A stretch of DNA of 64,000 bases from Planotetraspora silvatica (GTDB lineage Bacteria; Actinomycetota; Actinomycetes; Streptosporangiales; Streptosporangiaceae). Shown one piece after another: positions 42,703-51,271 of this stretch (position 1 is the first letter of the stretch; every line of letters begins with the position of its first letter). The notes under the pieces were generated by a model. It saw only the letters and a list, made by a program, of their open reading frames with translations. It made no database searches and was not told where the DNA came from. The stretch covers positions 185,892 through 249,891 of the forward strand of contig NZ_BOOQ01000024.1 of NCBI RefSeq assembly GCF_016863315.1, in the 5' to 3' direction. The position numbers and the translations under genes are program-made.

Positions 42703-44221
42703 CCGTCCGAGATCCGGTGACGGGCCGGTAGGAGGGGCTCTCGTCGTCCAGCGGCGCCGTCCGGGTGGCGCGCCTTCTGCCCAGGCAGGTGAGCACGTTC
42801 AGCGCGGCGACGGCCGTCATGCAGCCCAGCGTCCACCGGTAGCCGGTGATCAGGTCGGCGACGGCGGCGGGCGAGACCTGCGACAGGGTTCCGGCGAAGA
42901 CGGAGTCGTGCAGGACGGCGGGGAGCGGGACGGTGATGACGGACAGGACCATGGCGGTGCCCACCACCCCGCCGGTGTTCTGGAGCATGAGCCGCATGGC
43001 GTTGACGATGCCCAGCCGGTTGGAGGGGATTCCGTCGAGCAGGACCGTGGTGTTGGAGGGAAGGAAGAGGCCCGAGCCGAGGCCGATGAGCACCAGGAAC
43101 GCCGCCATCGAGGCGTAGGGGACGGTCACGGAGATCGTGCAGAGCAGTCCGGCCAGACCGGCGGTGGTCAGCGAGGCGCCCATGACCGTCACGGTCCGCG
43201 GGCTCAGTCGTCGCTGCAGGAACCCCGACGTCACCGATGCCGCCATCGCCGCGATCGACAGCGGCAGCACCTTCAGCGCCGCCGGCACCGGATCCTCGCC
43301 GTGTACGGACTGGAAGAACAGCGACACCAGGAACACCACCCCGATGCGGGCCACCGAGTTGAGGAACGACGCCGCCGTGCCGAGGGCGAACGGCGGATCG
43401 CGGAACATGCGCATGTCGACCACTGGATGACGCGCCCTGCCCTCGCGCAGGACGAACAGCGGGAGCGCCAGCACGAAGACGGCCAGGCCGCCGGAGACCA
43501 GCGGATGGCCCCAGCCGAGCCGGGTCACCTCCGACAGCGCCAACAGCAGCCCACCGAGACCGGCCAGGACGAGCACGTTGCCGGGCAGGTCGAGGCCGCG
43601 GCCGCCGCCGGCGGATCGTCCCCGGGGCAACACCAGCGCTCCCCACACCAGGCAGACCAGGCCGATCGGCACGTTGTACCAGAACACCCACCGCCAGCCG
43701 AGGTGCTCGGTGAACAGACCGCCGACCGTGGGACCGACGAGCTGGGCTATGGAGAACGACGCGGTGTAGACGCCCATGCCCTCGCCCAGCCTGGACCGGG
43801 GGAAGGCGTCCGTGACCAGGGCGGCGCTGTTGGTGAGCAGCATGGCGGTGCCCGCGGCCTGCAGGACCCGCAGCGCCACGATGAGCCAGGCGTTCGGTGC
43901 GAGACCCGCAAGAAGGCTGGCCAGGGTGTAGGTGGCGAGGCCGGCGAGGTACATCGTCCGGCGGCCGAACATGTCGGCGAGCCGGCCGAACGCCACCATG
44001 AGCACGGTCGTGGTGAGCTGGAAGGCGATCAGGATCCAGGCCGCGGCGTCGGCGCCGGCGTGCGTCTGCCGTACGACCTGGGGGAGTGCGACGTTGAGCG
44101 CGCTACCGCCGAGTGCGGTGAGCACGCTGGCGAGGCTGACTACTGACAGGATGCGCCAGGCGCGGCGGAGCCGCTCCCTGTCGTCACCTACTTCGGCTGA
44201 CTCGTCCGTGGTATTGGTCAT
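42695..44221 (-). CDS. MFS drug efflux transporter, EmrB/QacA (DHA2) family, copy 1
   Basis: A 508-aa membrane transporter with 14 predicted helices, the DHA2 pattern. The motif GRLADMFGRRTMY (about 75-87) is the loop 2-3 signature and the antiporter region WRWVFWYNVPIGL lies near residue 170. The start at 44221 is set before MTNTTDES; an exact copy of the operator lies 55 bp upstream at 44276-44296. It is clearly paralogous to the transporter at 51272. Proton-driven export of a toxic substrate, intermediate or aromatic acid is expected. The regulator gene next to it (44336-44959) lies upstream on the same strand. Confidence 0.92.
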   Translation of the reverse strand: MTNTTDESAEVGDDRERLRRAWRILSVVSLASVLTALGGSALNVALPQVVRQTHAGADAAAWILIAFQLTTTVLMVAFGRLADMFGRRTMYLAGLATYTLASLLAGLAPNAWLIVALRVLQAAGTAMLLTNSAALVTDAFPRSRLGEGMGVYTASFSIAQLVGPTVGGLFTEHLGWRWVFWYNVPIGLVCLVWGALVLPRGRSAGGGRGLDLPGNVLVLAGLGGLLLALSEVTRLGWGHPLVSGGLAVFVLALPLFVLREGRARHPVVDMRMFRDPPFALGTAASFLNSVARIGVVFLVSLFFQSVHGEDPVPAALKVLPLSIAAMAASVTSGFLQRRLSPRTVTVMGASLTTAGLAGLLCTISVTVPYASMAAFLVLIGLGSGLFLPSNTTVLLDGIPSNRLGIVNAMRLMLQNTGGVVGTAMVLSVITVPLPAVLHDSVFAGTLSQVSPAAVADLITGYRWTLGCMTAVAALNVLTCLGRRRATRTAPLDDESPSYRPVTGSRTAN

Positions 44222-44275
44222 CGTTCGACCGACATGATCGCGCTCCCCGTCTCTCCGGCATCTCGAGTCGTCCAA

Positions 44276-44296
44276 TTCTAGATCCAAATACTAGAA
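44276..44296. promoter_or_regulatory. TetR-type operator 2 (exact)
   Basis: TTCTAG-N9-CTAGAA with the arms extending to 8 bp (AATTCTAG/CTAGAATT), between the TetR gene and the downstream efflux gene. The longest arms of all copies. Confidence 0.88.
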
Positions 44297-44335
44297 TTGT
44301 GCTCGGTTTGATTCGGAGGGGGCCGGATCCGGCGG

Positions 44336-44959
44336 TCAGGTGGTCGGATCCAGTTGCGGGGCGAAGCGGCGGATCAGGGTGATGGCGGCTTCGATCACCT
44401 CGTCGGCCTCGGACCGGGTTTCGCAGACGGCCACCTCGCGACCGGCCTCGCCGATGACGACGGTGAGGACCGCGGCGGTGAGGTGATCGAGGGCGGTGTC
44501 GCCGGCGCCGAGGAGGACGGCGTTCTGACGGACCCATTCACGGCCGCGGGTACGGCGCATGAGTTCGAAGCCGGGCGGGGCGTCCCCGTCCATGAACAGC
44601 CGCGTGAGGTCGCGCCGCTCCCACGAACCCTGCAGGTAGGCGCGGGCGCCGGCGATGAACTGTTCGACCGGGCCCGTGACGCCCGCCTGCCGCGCCTCTG
44701 CCACGCTGGACACGGCGGCCTGCTCGTGGGAGCTCTGATGGTCGTCCCAGAGGGCGAGGAACAACTCGGTCTTGCCGCCGAAGTGGTGGTAGAGGCTGCC
44801 CACACTCGAGCCGGCCCGTTCGACCACGTCGGCGACGACGGCGTCGGCGAAGCCGTGTTCGGAGAAGACCTCGCGGGCGGCGTCGAGCATGCTCCGGCGG
44901 GTCTGGGCGGTGCGGCTCCACTCCCAGGAGCCGCCCTTGGCGGTGGACTTGCGGGTCAT
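44336..44959 (-). CDS. TetR-family regulator, copy 1, probable master repressor of the island
   Basis: A 207-aa TetR regulator. The DNA-binding domain (about residues 14-65) contains TRRSMLDAAREVFSEHGFAD and ends SVGSLYHHFGGKTELFLALWDDH. The ATG at 44959 is chosen by alignment with the second copy at 50357, which is highly similar over the first 70 residues and recognisably related throughout (both have the WERRDLTRLFMDGDAPPGFE-type block). Operators lie both just upstream (45002-45022, 45067-45087) and just downstream (44276-44296), so it is probably self-regulated. The ligand is likely a CoA thioester or acid intermediate of the pathway (inference from other TetR repressors of catabolic clusters). 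Confidence 0.9.
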   Translation of the reverse strand: MTRKSTAKGGSWEWSRTAQTRRSMLDAAREVFSEHGFADAVVADVVERAGSSVGSLYHHFGGKTELFLALWDDHQSSHEQAAVSSVAEARQAGVTGPVEQFIAGARAYLQGSWERRDLTRLFMDGDAPPGFELMRRTRGREWVRQNAVLLGAGDTALDHLTAAVLTVVIGEAGREVAVCETRSEADEVIEAAITLIRRFAPQLDPTT

Positions 44960-45001
44960 CGAAGCTCCCTGCGTCAGCGGGGTCCCCCAGGGGTCCGCAA
45001 T

Positions 45002-45022
45002 TTCTAGAATCAAATTCTACGG
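45002..45022. promoter_or_regulatory. TetR-type operator 3 (left arm exact, right arm degenerate)
   Basis: TTCTAG, nine AT-rich bases, then CTACGG (9 of 12 arm bases). It lies 43 bp upstream of the tetR start, in the divergent region with the acyl-CoA dehydrogenase. Confidence 0.65.
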
Positions 45023-45066
45023 CACGGTTGACACGCCAGGAGGCCGGAACCCATTCTGGAACCAAT

Positions 45067-45087
45067 TCCTAGACGCTGATTCTAGAA
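45067..45087. promoter_or_regulatory. TetR-type operator 4 directly before the acyl-CoA dehydrogenase
   Basis: TCCTAG-N9-CTAGAA (11 of 12). Its right arm ends at the base before the ATG at 45088, so bound repressor would cover the transcription start or the ribosome-binding region. Confidence 0.8.
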
Positions 45088-46269
45088 ATGAGTCGGACCA
45101 TGGACTTCTCCCTGAGCACCGAGGAACGGCAGATCCGCGACACCATCCGCAGCTTCATCGAGAGGGAGGTCATGCCGCTCGAACCCGACGTACTGCGCAA
45201 CGAACGCGCCGGCCGCCCCGGGCTCGAGCCCCAGGTCGTACGGGACCTGCGGCAAAAGGCCAAGTCGATGGGTTTCTGGGGGATCAACACCCCCGAGGAG
45301 TACGGGGGAGCCGCCCTCGGCCCGCTGATGTCGGCGATCATCGCGATGGAGATGGGCCGCACGTTCGTGCCGTTCACCTTCGGCGGCACCGCGGACAACA
45401 TCCTTTATGCGGGCAACGACGACCAGAAGCGCCGCTACCTGATCCCGACCATCGAGGGCGAGCGCCGCTCCTGCTTCGCGATCACCGAGCCGGGCGCGGG
45501 CTCCGACGCCCGCAACATCCGCACCCGGGCGGTCAAGGACGGCTCCGAATGGGTCATCAACGGGGAGAAGACGTTCATCACCGGGGGGAACGAGGCCGAC
45601 TTCGTGATGGTGTTCGCCGTCACCGACCCGGACAAGGGCGCCGACGGCGGCGTCACCTGCTTCCTGGCCGACCGCGACATGGGCTGGAAGTCCGAGCCGA
45701 TCCCGACGATGGGCCAGTGGGGCCCGGCCTCGCTGGTGTTCGAGGACGTACGAGTGCCCGAGGAGAACATCCTCGGCGAGTTGGGCAGGGGCTTCGAACT
45801 GGCCATGCAGTGGATCGGACAGGGCCGTTACATGATCCCGGCCCGCGCCATCGGCTCGGCCGAACGCATGCTGCAGATGGCCGTCGACTACGCCAAGATC
45901 CGCCAGTCCATGGGCCACCCGATCGCCGAGTACCAGGCCATCCAGTGGATGATCGCCGACTCCCAGGTGGAGATCGAGGCCGCCAAGTGGCTCACCCTGT
46001 ACGCCGCATGGCGAGTGCAGCAGCGCATGGACGCCCGGCACGCCTCCTCGATCGCCAAGCTGAACGGCGCGGTCATGGCCAACCAGGTCGTCGACCGGGT
46101 GCTGCAGATCCACGGCGGCATGGGGTACACCAAGGAACTGCCCATCGAACGCTGGTATCGCGAGCTGCGATTGCTGCGCATCTTCGAGGGCACCGACGAG
46201 ATCCAGCGCCGTACCATCGCCCGCAACCTGCTCAAGGGTCATGCCCGCCTGGGCACGATCGGGGAGTGA
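45088..46269 (+). CDS. Acyl-CoA dehydrogenase
   Basis: A 393-aa FAD enzyme that introduces the alpha-beta double bond into an acyl-CoA. Visible features are MDFSLSTEERQIRDTIRSF at the start, CFAITEPGAGSDARN (about 130-144), FITGGNEADFVMVFAV, and the C-terminal EGTDEIQRRTIARNLLKG signature. Two starts are possible: ATG 45088, directly after the operator and without any Shine-Dalgarno (a leaderless message), or ATG 45100 (MDFSLS), the more usual family start. The acyl-CoA synthetase gene follows within 2 bp. The natural electron acceptor would be ETF, not encoded here. Confidence 0.92.
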   Translation: MSRTMDFSLSTEERQIRDTIRSFIEREVMPLEPDVLRNERAGRPGLEPQVVRDLRQKAKSMGFWGINTPEEYGGAALGPLMSAIIAMEMGRTFVPFTFGGTADNILYAGNDDQKRRYLIPTIEGERRSCFAITEPGAGSDARNIRTRAVKDGSEWVINGEKTFITGGNEADFVMVFAVTDPDKGADGGVTCFLADRDMGWKSEPIPTMGQWGPASLVFEDVRVPEENILGELGRGFELAMQWIGQGRYMIPARAIGSAERMLQMAVDYAKIRQSMGHPIAEYQAIQWMIADSQVEIEAAKWLTLYAAWRVQQRMDARHASSIAKLNGAVMANQVVDRVLQIHGGMGYTKELPIERWYRELRLLRIFEGTDEIQRRTIARNLLKGHARLGTIGE

Positions 46270-46270
46270 C

Positions 46271-48409
46271 ATGCCTGTCGCAGACCTCTTCAATCCCCGG
46301 TCGGTCGCGCTGGTCGGGGCCACCGACAAGTCGGGCTGGTCGATCAGCACATTGACGAACCTGCGCATGCACGGCTTCGCCGGTCCGGTCCACCTGGTGA
46401 ATCCGCGCGGCGGCGTCGTCCACGGCGAGCGCGCCCACACCAGCCTGTCGGCCATCCCCGAGCCGGTCGACCTGGCCTACGTGATGGTGCCGACGACGGC
46501 GGTGCTGCCGGTACTGGAAGAGGGCGCCAAGCTGGGCATCCGCAGCTACGTCATCCTCACCGCGGGTTTCGGCGAAGTCGGCCCCGAGGGCGCCGCGATG
46601 GAGGCGGAGATCGCCGACTTCATCCGGGAGAACGGCCTGACCGTGCTGGGCCCCAACGGCAACGGCTTCATCAACGCCGCGGCCGGCATCACCCCGTACG
46701 GCCTGCCCATCCCGCCGCCGCTGCTGCGCGGCTCCGTGGGCGTGGTGCTGCAGAGCGGCGCGCTGGCCAGTTCGGTGCTCGCCTTCGCCCAGGCCCGCAA
46801 CATCGGCATCAGCCTGCTCACCTCGATGGGCAACGAGACGACGCTGACCGTCACCGACGTGATGGACTACCTGGTCGACGACCCGGCCACCACGTCGATC
46901 GCGCTGTTTCTGGAATCGGTGCGCAACCCGGCCGAGTTCGCGCGGGTCGCCCGGCGGGCGCTGCTGGCGGGCAAGCCGGTGGTCGCGCTGAAGATCGGGC
47001 GCAGCGCGGTCGCGTCGCACACCGCCCAGGCCCACACGGGTGCGCTGGTCGGCGACGATCGGGTGATCGACGCCGCGTTCCGGCAGCTCGGCGTCCTGCG
47101 GGTGCGGTCGCTGGAGGACCTCATCATCACCGCGGGCCTGCTGGCGGAGACCGGGCCGCTGCCGGGGCGGCGGATCGGCGTGGTCACCCCGTCGGGCGGA
47201 GCGTCGGAGATCATCGCGGACCGGGCGGAGGACGAGGGGCTGGAGCTGCCGTCGTTCGCGCCGGACACGGTCGCCAAGCTCGAACAGATCGTGCCCGCCT
47301 TCGCGACCGTGCAGAATCCGCTGGACGTCACCGGCTACATCCTCATCGACAGGACCCTGCTCGGCCGCGCCCTGGAGGCCGTGTCGGCCGACCCCGGCAT
47401 CGACGCGATCATGCTGCTCACGGAGCCGCCCCGCACCGCCCCGCGGGACCCGGCCGCCACACTGGCGCTGTACGCGGCCAACGCCAAGCGGATCGCTGAG
47501 GCGCCCGTCCCCGTCTTGGTGGTGTCGAACGTCCTCACCGACGTCACCGAGTTCGGCCGTGCCGTACAGGAACAGACCGGCTTCCCGCACGTCGCCGGCG
47601 GCATCGAGCACGGCCTGCACGCCATCGGCGCCGCCGTCCGCTGGTCGGAGTATCACCGTGCCGCGCTGGCGGGCGAGGCGGCCGGGTCACCTCCCGGGCC
47701 TGCCGCCCGTCATGTCGTCGGCGATGTCGCCCGCCACGTGGAAGGGGCGACCGGCGTCTGGGCCGAGCACCGCGCGGCGACCTTGCTGGCCGAGGCCGGA
47801 ATTCCGATGGTGCCCTCCGAACCCGTCCACGACGAGGACTCGGCCGTGGCGGCGGCCGACCGCATCGGGTATCCGGTGGTCCTCAAGGCATCCGCCGAGG
47901 GACTGGGGCACAAGAGCGACATCGGCGGGGTACGCCTCGGTCTCACCACTCCGGATCAGGTGCGCCACGCCTACCGTGAGGTCGTCGCCGCCGCGACGGC
48001 CGCGAGCACGGGTCCGCCCGTGCGGGTGGGCGCGCTGGTCCAGCCGCAGCGCTCCGGCGGGGTCGAGATGCTGGTCGGGGTCGTCCGCGACCCCGGGTGG
48101 GGCCTCACCCTGGCGGTGGGGCTCGGCGGGGTGTGGGTCGAGGTGCTGCGGGACACCGCCCTGCGCGTTCTTCCGGTGGGCGCCGACGAGGTACGGCTGG
48201 CGCTGACGGAGCTGCGCGGGGCGCGGCTGCTCCAGGGGGCCCGCGGCACCGAGCCCGCCGACCTGGACGCCGTCGCCGATGTGGTGGTGCGCGTGGCGGA
48301 CCTCGCCCAGAGCCTGGGGGAGCGGCTCGAATCGCTGGAGATGAACCCGCTGCTGGTGGCGGGCTCGCGGGTGGAGGCCCTGGACGCGCTGATCACCTGG
48401 CGCGGGTGA
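46271..48409 (+). CDS. NDP-forming acyl-CoA synthetase (ACD-type, fused alpha and beta domains)
   Basis: A 712-aa acyl-CoA synthetase of the acetate-CoA ligase (ADP-forming) type. It has the N-terminal CoA-binding fold (SVALVGATDKSGWS, about 9-22), the ligase-CoA domain with the probable phospho-His in HTGALVGDDRV (about 257-267), and a C-terminal ATP-grasp domain (from about 500, EAGIPMVPSEP ... VLKASAEGLGHKSDIGGV). GGGGAG, which overlaps the end of the acyl-CoA dehydrogenase, is its ribosome site. It would activate an acid made by the ALDH into a CoA thioester for the following beta-oxidation-like steps. Actinobacterial homologues act on pimeloyl-like, aromatic or branched acids; the actual acid is unknown. 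Confidence 0.88.
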   Translation: MPVADLFNPRSVALVGATDKSGWSISTLTNLRMHGFAGPVHLVNPRGGVVHGERAHTSLSAIPEPVDLAYVMVPTTAVLPVLEEGAKLGIRSYVILTAGFGEVGPEGAAMEAEIADFIRENGLTVLGPNGNGFINAAAGITPYGLPIPPPLLRGSVGVVLQSGALASSVLAFAQARNIGISLLTSMGNETTLTVTDVMDYLVDDPATTSIALFLESVRNPAEFARVARRALLAGKPVVALKIGRSAVASHTAQAHTGALVGDDRVIDAAFRQLGVLRVRSLEDLIITAGLLAETGPLPGRRIGVVTPSGGASEIIADRAEDEGLELPSFAPDTVAKLEQIVPAFATVQNPLDVTGYILIDRTLLGRALEAVSADPGIDAIMLLTEPPRTAPRDPAATLALYAANAKRIAEAPVPVLVVSNVLTDVTEFGRAVQEQTGFPHVAGGIEHGLHAIGAAVRWSEYHRAALAGEAAGSPPGPAARHVVGDVARHVEGATGVWAEHRAATLLAEAGIPMVPSEPVHDEDSAVAAADRIGYPVVLKASAEGLGHKSDIGGVRLGLTTPDQVRHAYREVVAAATAASTGPPVRVGALVQPQRSGGVEMLVGVVRDPGWGLTLAVGLGGVWVEVLRDTALRVLPVGADEVRLALTELRGARLLQGARGTEPADLDAVADVVVRVADLAQSLGERLESLEMNPLLVAGSRVEALDALITWRG

Positions 48410-48455
48410 GCATGCGCGGGGCCGTTCGCCCTGCGCCGATCCCGCCCGAGTGAGC

Positions 48456-48498
48456 ACCGCCGTGATGACCGCCGTGCGACACCGGTCATCACGGCGGT
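48456..48498 (+). terminator. Hairpin terminator after the acyl-CoA synthetase gene
   Basis: A perfect 15-bp stem (48456-48470 with 48484-48498) and a 13-base loop, 46 bp after the stop codon. There is no T-run. Confidence 0.8.
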
Positions 48499-48684
48499 CT
48501 TCGCCATGGAAACACGCCTGCCGTACATGCCGGTGTGAGTGCGGGACCGCCGGCCGCCGGGGTTCGACGGCAGGCGCCCATGCGAAGCGCATCCCCGAAG
48601 TGCGTCCCTCGGCGATGACGGGCAGGACTCTCTCACAGCCCCTTGACTCGGACAGTGAGAGAGCGGACGATCCGTAGAAATAAA

Positions 48685-48705
48685 TTCTAGAGTCTCCCTC
48701 TAGAA
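48685..48705. promoter_or_regulatory. TetR-type operator 5 (exact)
   Basis: TTCTAG-N9-CTAGAA, 39 bp upstream of the MFS transporter start. Confidence 0.87.
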
Positions 48706-48744
48706 CTGGTCACCAGAGCCCAGCTCGACCAGAAAGGCCTAGTC

Positions 48745-50064
48745 ATGAGACTGTCCTATGTCCGTGAGCTCGGCGAGTATCCGACCGGCGCCCGCCGCAT
48801 GAAGATCCTCACCATGGCCGTCCTGGCCATCCTCATCGGCTCCTACGAAGCACAGATCGCGCCCGTGGTGCCACTGCTGCTCAAGGACCTGCACATGTCC
48901 CTGGCGACCTACGGTGCGGTGTCAGGGGTCGCGGTGGTCGCCGGCGCCATCGCCTCCGCGGTGGGCGGCAGGCTCACCGACCGGCTCGGCCGGGTGCGGC
49001 TGCTGGTCCCGCTCATGCTCCTGACGGCGGTGTGCTGCTTCGCGATGACACTCGTCAACAGCCCGCGCGACCTGCTGATCGCCCGGATCGTCCTGTCCTT
49101 CATCGACGGCGTGGCGATGGCGAGCACCGCGCCGCTGGTGCGCGACTTCTCCCCGCGACTCGGCCGCGCGCAGGCGTTCGGCTTCTGGACATGGGGACCG
49201 GTCGGGGCGAACTTCCTCGCCGCCGCCCTCGCCGGCTGGACGCTGCCGATCTTCGACGACTCCTGGCGATCGCAGTTCGTCATCATGGGCTGCATCTCCC
49301 TGGTCATCTCCCTGGTCATCGCCTTCAACATCGCCGACCTGTCGCCCGAGTTGCGCGCCCGCATCCAGCACACCGAGAGCGACGCCGCCCACGTGGTCGA
49401 TCTGGCCCAGCCCGCCAGGGTCCGGGCATTGTTCGCCCAGCGCAACATCTGGGCGCACGTGATCGGCATCTCCCTCTGGCTGGTCCTGTACATCACTTTG
49501 TCGCTGTTCGGCCAGACCATGCTCGTCGGAGCGCTGGGCATCACCACCGCGCAGGCGTCCACGGTCATGACGGCCTTCTGGATCCTCGACCTGGTCGTGC
49601 TGGTCGCCATCGGCCGCATCTCGGACCGGACCGGGCTCCGCAAGCCGTTCGCGCTGGGCGGCACGGTCGTGGGCGTGGTCATCACCGCCTACTTCGTCTA
49701 TCTGCTGGGTCAGAAAGACGTCTCGCTCGGTCTGCTGATGATCGTGGGCGCGCTGCTCGGCGGGTCGCTCGCCGTCGCGTACGCCCCTTGGATGGCCAAC
49801 TACTCCGAGGACGCCGAGGACGTCGATCCCCGGCTGCAGGGGACCGCCTGGGGCCTGTTCGGCTTCATCACCAAGGCCGTCGCCGTGGTCGGTCTGCTGA
49901 TCATCCCGCCGGTGGTCGAGAGCACGAGCTGGCAGACCTGGCTGATGATCTCACTCGGCTGTCTCGTGCTGTACATCCCCACGATCTTCCTGTTCAACGG
50001 CCCCTGGCGGCGCGAATCCGTTCCCGCCGCCCTGCCCGCTCCGGCCGTGCTGAAGATGGATTGA
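48745..50064 (+). CDS. MFS transporter (12-helix type), probable substrate uptake
   Basis: A 439-aa major-facilitator protein with 12 predicted membrane helices. GGRLTDRLGRVRLL (about 73-86) is the loop 2-3 signature, and the second half repeats the pattern in IGRISDRTGLRKPF. It differs from the two DHA2 efflux pumps in length and sequence and looks more like aromatic-acid or sugar-phosphate uptake carriers. ATG 48745 is preceded by AGAAAGG. An exact operator lies 39 bp upstream and a strong terminator follows, so it is a single-gene unit in the regulon. It is the best candidate for importing the island's substrate. Confidence 0.88.
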   Translation: MRLSYVRELGEYPTGARRMKILTMAVLAILIGSYEAQIAPVVPLLLKDLHMSLATYGAVSGVAVVAGAIASAVGGRLTDRLGRVRLLVPLMLLTAVCCFAMTLVNSPRDLLIARIVLSFIDGVAMASTAPLVRDFSPRLGRAQAFGFWTWGPVGANFLAAALAGWTLPIFDDSWRSQFVIMGCISLVISLVIAFNIADLSPELRARIQHTESDAAHVVDLAQPARVRALFAQRNIWAHVIGISLWLVLYITLSLFGQTMLVGALGITTAQASTVMTAFWILDLVVLVAIGRISDRTGLRKPFALGGTVVGVVITAYFVYLLGQKDVSLGLLMIVGALLGGSLAVAYAPWMANYSEDAEDVDPRLQGTAWGLFGFITKAVAVVGLLIIPPVVESTSWQTWLMISLGCLVLYIPTIFLFNGPWRRESVPAALPAPAVLKMD

Positions 50065-50073
50065 CGCGGCCGC

Positions 50074-50106
50074 GATCGGGCGCACTCCCCGGGAGTGCGC
50101 CCGATC
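50074..50106 (+). terminator. Hairpin terminator after the MFS uptake gene
   Basis: A perfect 16-bp GC-rich inverted repeat (50074-50089 with 50091-50106) starting 9 bp after the stop codon; a few central pairs must open to form the loop. Confidence 0.8.
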
Positions 50107-50356
50107 AGGCGTTTCCAGCGGCCTGGCTTCCGGAGAGTTCGCCGGCGACCGTATGGGGTCCGGCGTTCTTCGGTGGTGAGGGAGAAAGCCGGCCGTCGAA
50201 GGTTCACTTCACACCCATTGTCCTGCCGCTTTGATGGGTGCCCAATTTTTTGGAACACGGCTCTGGCAATACCCTCGGATTGGCGACCCGGGAGCGAGAA
50301 GCCGCGGGAATTCTACAATTGTGTTCATTCAACGGAACAGTGAATCGGGGGCGGTG

Positions 50357-50986
50357 ATGGCACGCAAGGCGAACGGCGGAGGCGCCTGGCGATGGAGCCG
50401 TACTGCGGAGACCCGGCGGGTGCTCCTCAATGCCGCCCGTGAGGTCTTCTGCGAGCAGGGCTTCACCGACGCGAGCATCTCCGATGTGGTGAGTCGCGCC
50501 GGTTCGAGCACCGGCAGCCTCTACCACCACTTCGGGGGGAAGGCCGAGCTGTTCCTCGCGTTGTGGGAGGACCATCGGACCACTCTCGAGCAGGCCGCGG
50601 CGGCCGCGGTCGCCGCGGCGCGCGCGGACGGCGAGGACGATCCGCTCAACCTGTTCACCGCGGGCGCCCATGCGTTTCTGGAGGGCTCGTGGCAGCGGCG
50701 TGACCTGACCCGCCTGTTCATGGACGGGGACGCCCCACCCGGCTTCGAGTTGATCCGTCGCACCAGCGGCCGGGAATGGGTCCGGCAGAACGCGGTGCTC
50801 CTCGGCGCCGGCACCAGTTCGGTCGACCGGATGACCGTCATGGTGCTGACCGGGCTCATCGGTGAGGCCGGCCGGGAGATCGCCACGTCGGCGAGCAAGC
50901 GGGAGGCCAACCGGATCGCGGACGCCGCGATAGTGCTGATCCGCCGCCTCGACCCTCTCAGTCGTACGGCTGAGCCCGCGACCTGA
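50357..50986 (+). CDS. TetR-family regulator, copy 2
   Basis: A 209-aa paralogue of the TetR at 44336. The DNA-binding domain is nearly the same (AWRWSRTAETRRVLLNAAREVF ... STGSLYHHFGGKAELFLALWEDH), which suggests both proteins read the same or a similar operator. The shared block RRDLTRLFMDGDAPPGFE continues into the ligand domain, but the C-terminal half has diverged, so the two may respond to different ligands. The ATG at 50357 was chosen by alignment with copy 1. The promoter has only a weak operator half-site (TTCTAC at 50311), so its own control is unclear. Confidence 0.88.
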   Translation: MARKANGGGAWRWSRTAETRRVLLNAAREVFCEQGFTDASISDVVSRAGSSTGSLYHHFGGKAELFLALWEDHRTTLEQAAAAAVAAARADGEDDPLNLFTAGAHAFLEGSWQRRDLTRLFMDGDAPPGFELIRRTSGREWVRQNAVLLGAGTSSVDRMTVMVLTGLIGEAGREIATSASKREANRIADAAIVLIRRLDPLSRTAEPAT

Positions 50987-51196
50987 TCTGGCGGGGCCCC
51001 GCGGGTATGTCGGCCGTCGCGGAGCCCGGAGTTACCGGACCGCGCTCCGCATCGCGGACATCGCCTGGGTGAGCCGCCCGCGTCCGTCCAGTACTAGGTC
51101 GCCGGGCCGGCGCGTGCGCTGTGCCGGCCGGTCTCCCGCTGATCTACCGTTCGCGGCACTGGCATGTCGCGTAGATCGCTCTATTATCGAATCAGA

Positions 51197-51217
51197 TTCT
51201 AGTATTGCGCTCTACTA
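51197..51217. promoter_or_regulatory. TetR-type operator 6
   Basis: TTCTAG-N9-CTACTA (10 of 12), 54 bp upstream of the second DHA2 efflux gene. Confidence 0.68.
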
Positions 51218-51271
51218 TGCCTGCGATGCGGTGTGCGCGACGGGCATCCAGCGTGACCGGGAGGAACGCCG

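Larger units (their letters stand above)
48410..48744. other. Terminator and promoter region between two catabolic operons
   Basis: No gene in these 335 bp. It contains a strong hairpin after the acyl-CoA synthetase (48456-48498) and the exact operator 48685-48705 before the MFS gene. Confidence 0.7.

Noticed and set aside
50311..50331. Possible island operator before TetR copy 2
   Set aside because: Only the left arm (TTCTAC) fits; the right arm matches 2 of 6. Too weak to list as a site.
50991..51002. Palindrome GCGGGGCCCCGC after TetR copy 2
   Set aside because: Could assist termination, but it has no loop and is common in such GC-rich sequence.
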